This document shows, one piece after another, positions 62,129 through 64,000 of a DNA stretch of 64,000 nucleotides. The stretch spans positions 1 through 64,000 of the forward strand of contig JAFTWC010000035.1 in NCBI GenBank assembly GCA_017465475.1, read 5' to 3'. Source of the DNA: Lachnospiraceae bacterium. Its GTDB lineage: Bacteria; Bacillota; Clostridia; Lachnospirales; Lachnospiraceae. A program made the translations under genes and the position numbers. Each line of letters opens with the position of its first letter. Within the stretch, counting starts at the first letter, position 1. A model generated the notes under the pieces. It was not told the origin of the DNA. It saw only the letters and a program-made list of their open reading frames with translations, and searched no databases.

Positions 62129-64000
62129 CTATTTTTCTTTGTAGAACTTGTGATCTGTGTAATTCTTTGTTAAATCGGTTGCAATTTCATAGGAATCACC
62201 AAAAGTAATGGATGTCTGGTACATTCCGGTGATGCGCCAATTATTTGTATCCTTCATGTTGACATTTCTTAAAGAAGCACAATTAGAAAATGCATACGGC
62301 TGAATTTCTTTCAGTGTTTTCGGAAGAGTAAATTCTTTGATTTCTTTATTGTAGTAGAATGCATACTCGCCGATAACTTCCAGTCCTTCATTAAAAGAAA
62401 CATCTCTCATATTCTTACAGTAATAAAACGCATGACTTCCGATTTTGGTTGTCTTTTTTCCTTTAAATGATAAAGAAATAATGTTTGCAAAACCATATTC
62501 GGAACCGTTAAAAATATTGTCCGGAATTACTTTTACCTCTTCGCCGATTTTTAAAGCAATTCCTTTGCTAGCTTGTCCGACGCTGGCAAAAGCCCCCGCT
62601 TTATCTAAGGAACAATTGATGGCATTATACTGGATAAATTCCAATCCGGTCATATTATTAAATGCATTTTTGTCAATGAAGGTTACTGTAGTCGGGATAG
62701 ATAATAAGGTTGCTCCCGAACAATTTTCAAAAGCAGACTTAGAAATTGCAGTAACACCTTCACCGATATTTACGGAACCAAGATTTCTACAGTTATAGAA
62801 TGCAGATTCTCCAATGGTTTCCACCGCTGTTCCCGCAAACTTTAAGGTGGACAGATTAATAAAGGAGGAATCTGTTCCGGCAAATAAACGTGCAGGAATG
62901 TTTTTCACTTTTTCACCGATTGTAAGTTTGATTCCTGTGCTGTTTTTACCGGCATCCTGAATCCAGCCGGAAGCCGGAATGCTTACATTTGCCACATTGT
63001 ACTGCAAATCCGTAAGACCGTACATATTGTTAAACGCACCTTCTGCAATGGTGGTAACCGTAGACGGTATTACTAAGGATTTTGCCCCGGAGCAATTATC
63101 GAATGCGAAACTATCGATTTTTGTCACGCCCTCCGGAAGTTTTATTTCTTTCAGGTTTTTACAGTTCTGGAATGCCTGGACACCGATTGTTTTTACTTTT
63201 TTACCTTTAAACGTTACGGAAGAAAGGTTTACATAAGCACTTGCATCGCCAAAGAACAAACCATCCGGAATTTGTTTTACTTTAGAGCCAATGGTTAACG
63301 CAATTCCCTTTCCGCTTTGTCCGGCAGATTTAAAGGTTCCGTTAAAGTAACATGTGCTGTTGATTGCATTGTATTCAATTGTATTCAGTTTTTTCATGTT
63401 ACTGAACGCGTTATCTCCGATATGTATAATCGTAGACGGAATCACCACTTTTGTAATCTTTGATAAGCCTTTGAATGCTTCTTTTTCAATTTCAGCCACT
63501 GTGATTCCTTCGTATTCCGAAGGAATAATGATTTCGGTTCCCGTTGCGCTTCCGATACCGGTTACGATGTAATAATCTCCCGGATTGTAGTATTCATAAC
63601 TTAATCCCTTTGTATAAGACACCGAACCACAAGAACAAACATAATTCTCGTCATAACTATGGGTGTGAGCTGCCGGTTTCGGTGTTGCGGTAGCCTTTGG
63701 CTTTGGAGTACCGGTAGCCTTCGGTTTCGGTGTGTTAGTTGCTTTCGGTGCCTCTGTCATTGCCGGTGCTTCCGTAGCTTCCGGAGCCTCCGTTATTTCA
63801 GGTTCTTCGGTGGTCTTCGGCACATCGGTGGCTTTTGGAGCTTCCGTCACTGCCTTTGGCGGCTCGGTGGCTTTGGGTGCATCGGTTGCCTTTACAGATT
63901 CGGTTGGAGTAGGCTTTTGAGCCTCCTCTGTTTGTTCTTCTAACTTTTCTTTATAGTATTCGAGCTTTTCCTCTAACTTATCAGAATCCGGGTATTTATC
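62129..64000 (-). CDS. BspA-type leucine-rich repeat protein, 5' end outside the window
   Basis: The minus-strand frame stays open to the right edge, so the start is missing; 623 residues are visible. The first part is a charged helix and then a low-complexity stretch rich in TEAPKAT and TPKPKAT. Then come BspA-type LRR_5 repeats. Three super-repeats of 124 residues follow one another. The protein is probably exported or surface-bound, but the signal or anchor is not visible. Ligands are unknown. It follows directly upstream of the FHA-ABC gene. Confidence 0.8.
   Translation of the reverse strand, partial: DKYPDSDKLEEKLEYYKEKLEEQTEEAQKPTPTESVKATDAPKATEPPKAVTEAPKATDVPKTTEEPEITEAPEATEAPAMTEAPKATNTPKPKATGTPKPKATATPKPAAHTHSYDENYVCSCGSVSYTKGLSYEYYNPGDYYIVTGIGSATGTEIIIPSEYEGITVAEIEKEAFKGLSKITKVVIPSTIIHIGDNAFSNMKKLNTIEYNAINSTCYFNGTFKSAGQSGKGIALTIGSKVKQIPDGLFFGDASAYVNLSSVTFKGKKVKTIGVQAFQNCKNLKEIKLPEGVTKIDSFAFDNCSGAKSLVIPSTVTTIAEGAFNNMYGLTDLQYNVANVSIPASGWIQDAGKNSTGIKLTIGEKVKNIPARLFAGTDSSFINLSTLKFAGTAVETIGESAFYNCRNLGSVNIGEGVTAISKSAFENCSGATLLSIPTTVTFIDKNAFNNMTGLEFIQYNAINCSLDKAGAFASVGQASKGIALKIGEEVKVIPDNIFNGSEYGFANIISLSFKGKKTTKIGSHAFYYCKNMRDVSFNEGLEVIGEYAFYYNKEIKEFTLPKTLKEIQPYAFSNCASLRNVNMKDTNNWRITGMYQTSITFGDSYEIATDLTKNYTDHKFYKEK
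62330..63445 (-). repeat. Three 124-residue (372 bp) super-repeats
   Basis: IPST-type repeat starts occur at coordinates 63445, 63073 and 62701. Each unit includes I..NAF.NM..L, then VK.IP..LF and AF.NC. They are similar but not identical, so the duplications are old enough to have diverged. Confidence 0.75.

Overview
The window looks like chromosomal DNA of a low-to-mid GC Firmicute, most likely a Lachnospiraceae-type Clostridium. This rests on the gene families and gene order: a mutS-mutL-miaA-ynbB run, a mreBCD/pbp2/minCDE/rodA block, yggS-sepF-ylmH-divIVA, rplU-prp-rpmA-obgE with the Firmicutes-specific L27 N-terminal extension, and a divergent lexA/yneA pair. The species cannot be told from sequence reading alone.

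Layout. (1) 1-236: a possible pseudoknotted RNA with a U-run, then a strong promoter. (2) 237-8803: a membrane MutS-family ATPase, rnhA, mutS, a VUT-family transporter, an SDR and mutL. (3) 8816-21878: an accessory zone interrupting the usual mutL-miaA-ynbB order. It holds an MBL hydrolase, an HD protein, a Nudix-methyltransferase fusion, GNAT acetyltransferases, small P-loop kinases, a HicAB toxin-antitoxin pair with a repeat-containing promoter, an alpha/beta hydrolase, an APH-like phosphotransferase, an ATPase/C15-peptidase-like pair, a flavoprotein, a Nudix hydrolase and a GNAT gene remnant. miaA sits in its middle. (4) 21951-24342: ynbB-like PLP enzyme, DUF4321 protein, radC. (5) 24444-40860: a long co-directional block for cell elongation, septum placement and envelope work (mreBCD, PBP2, minCDE, rodA, mgsA, a D,D-carboxypeptidase, an HlyD-like protein, yggS, sepF, ylmH, divIVA, aroB, lspA, rluD). 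(6) 40938-42704: a degenerate AAA_14/DUF4143 ATPase and an orphan BlaI-type repressor.

At about 42.7 kb the coding strand switches. Nearly all genes to the left are on +, nearly all to the right on -, so they converge. A XerS-type recombinase gene lies exactly at the switch, and a dif-like sequence lies just upstream of its promoter. This suggests the replication terminus. To the right come two secreted cell-wall proteins, a TtcA-family protein, the yneA/lexA SOS divergon with three SOS-box-like sites, a P-loop protein with a structured leader, a small-membrane-protein/PstS-like operon, and the ribosome-linked run rplU-prp-rpmA-obgE-yhbY-nadD/yqeK-rsfS. Last is a signalling pair: an FHA-FHA-kinase-like membrane protein and an FHA-FHA-ABC transporter, beside a 5'-truncated BspA-type repeat protein.

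The most interesting signals are: the terminus/XerS/dif candidate; the FHA pair, whose N termini and linker share a threonine motif that could be a phospho-ligand for the FHA domains; the lexA/yneA regulatory architecture; the leader upstream of 50562-51377; and the pseudoknot at the left edge.
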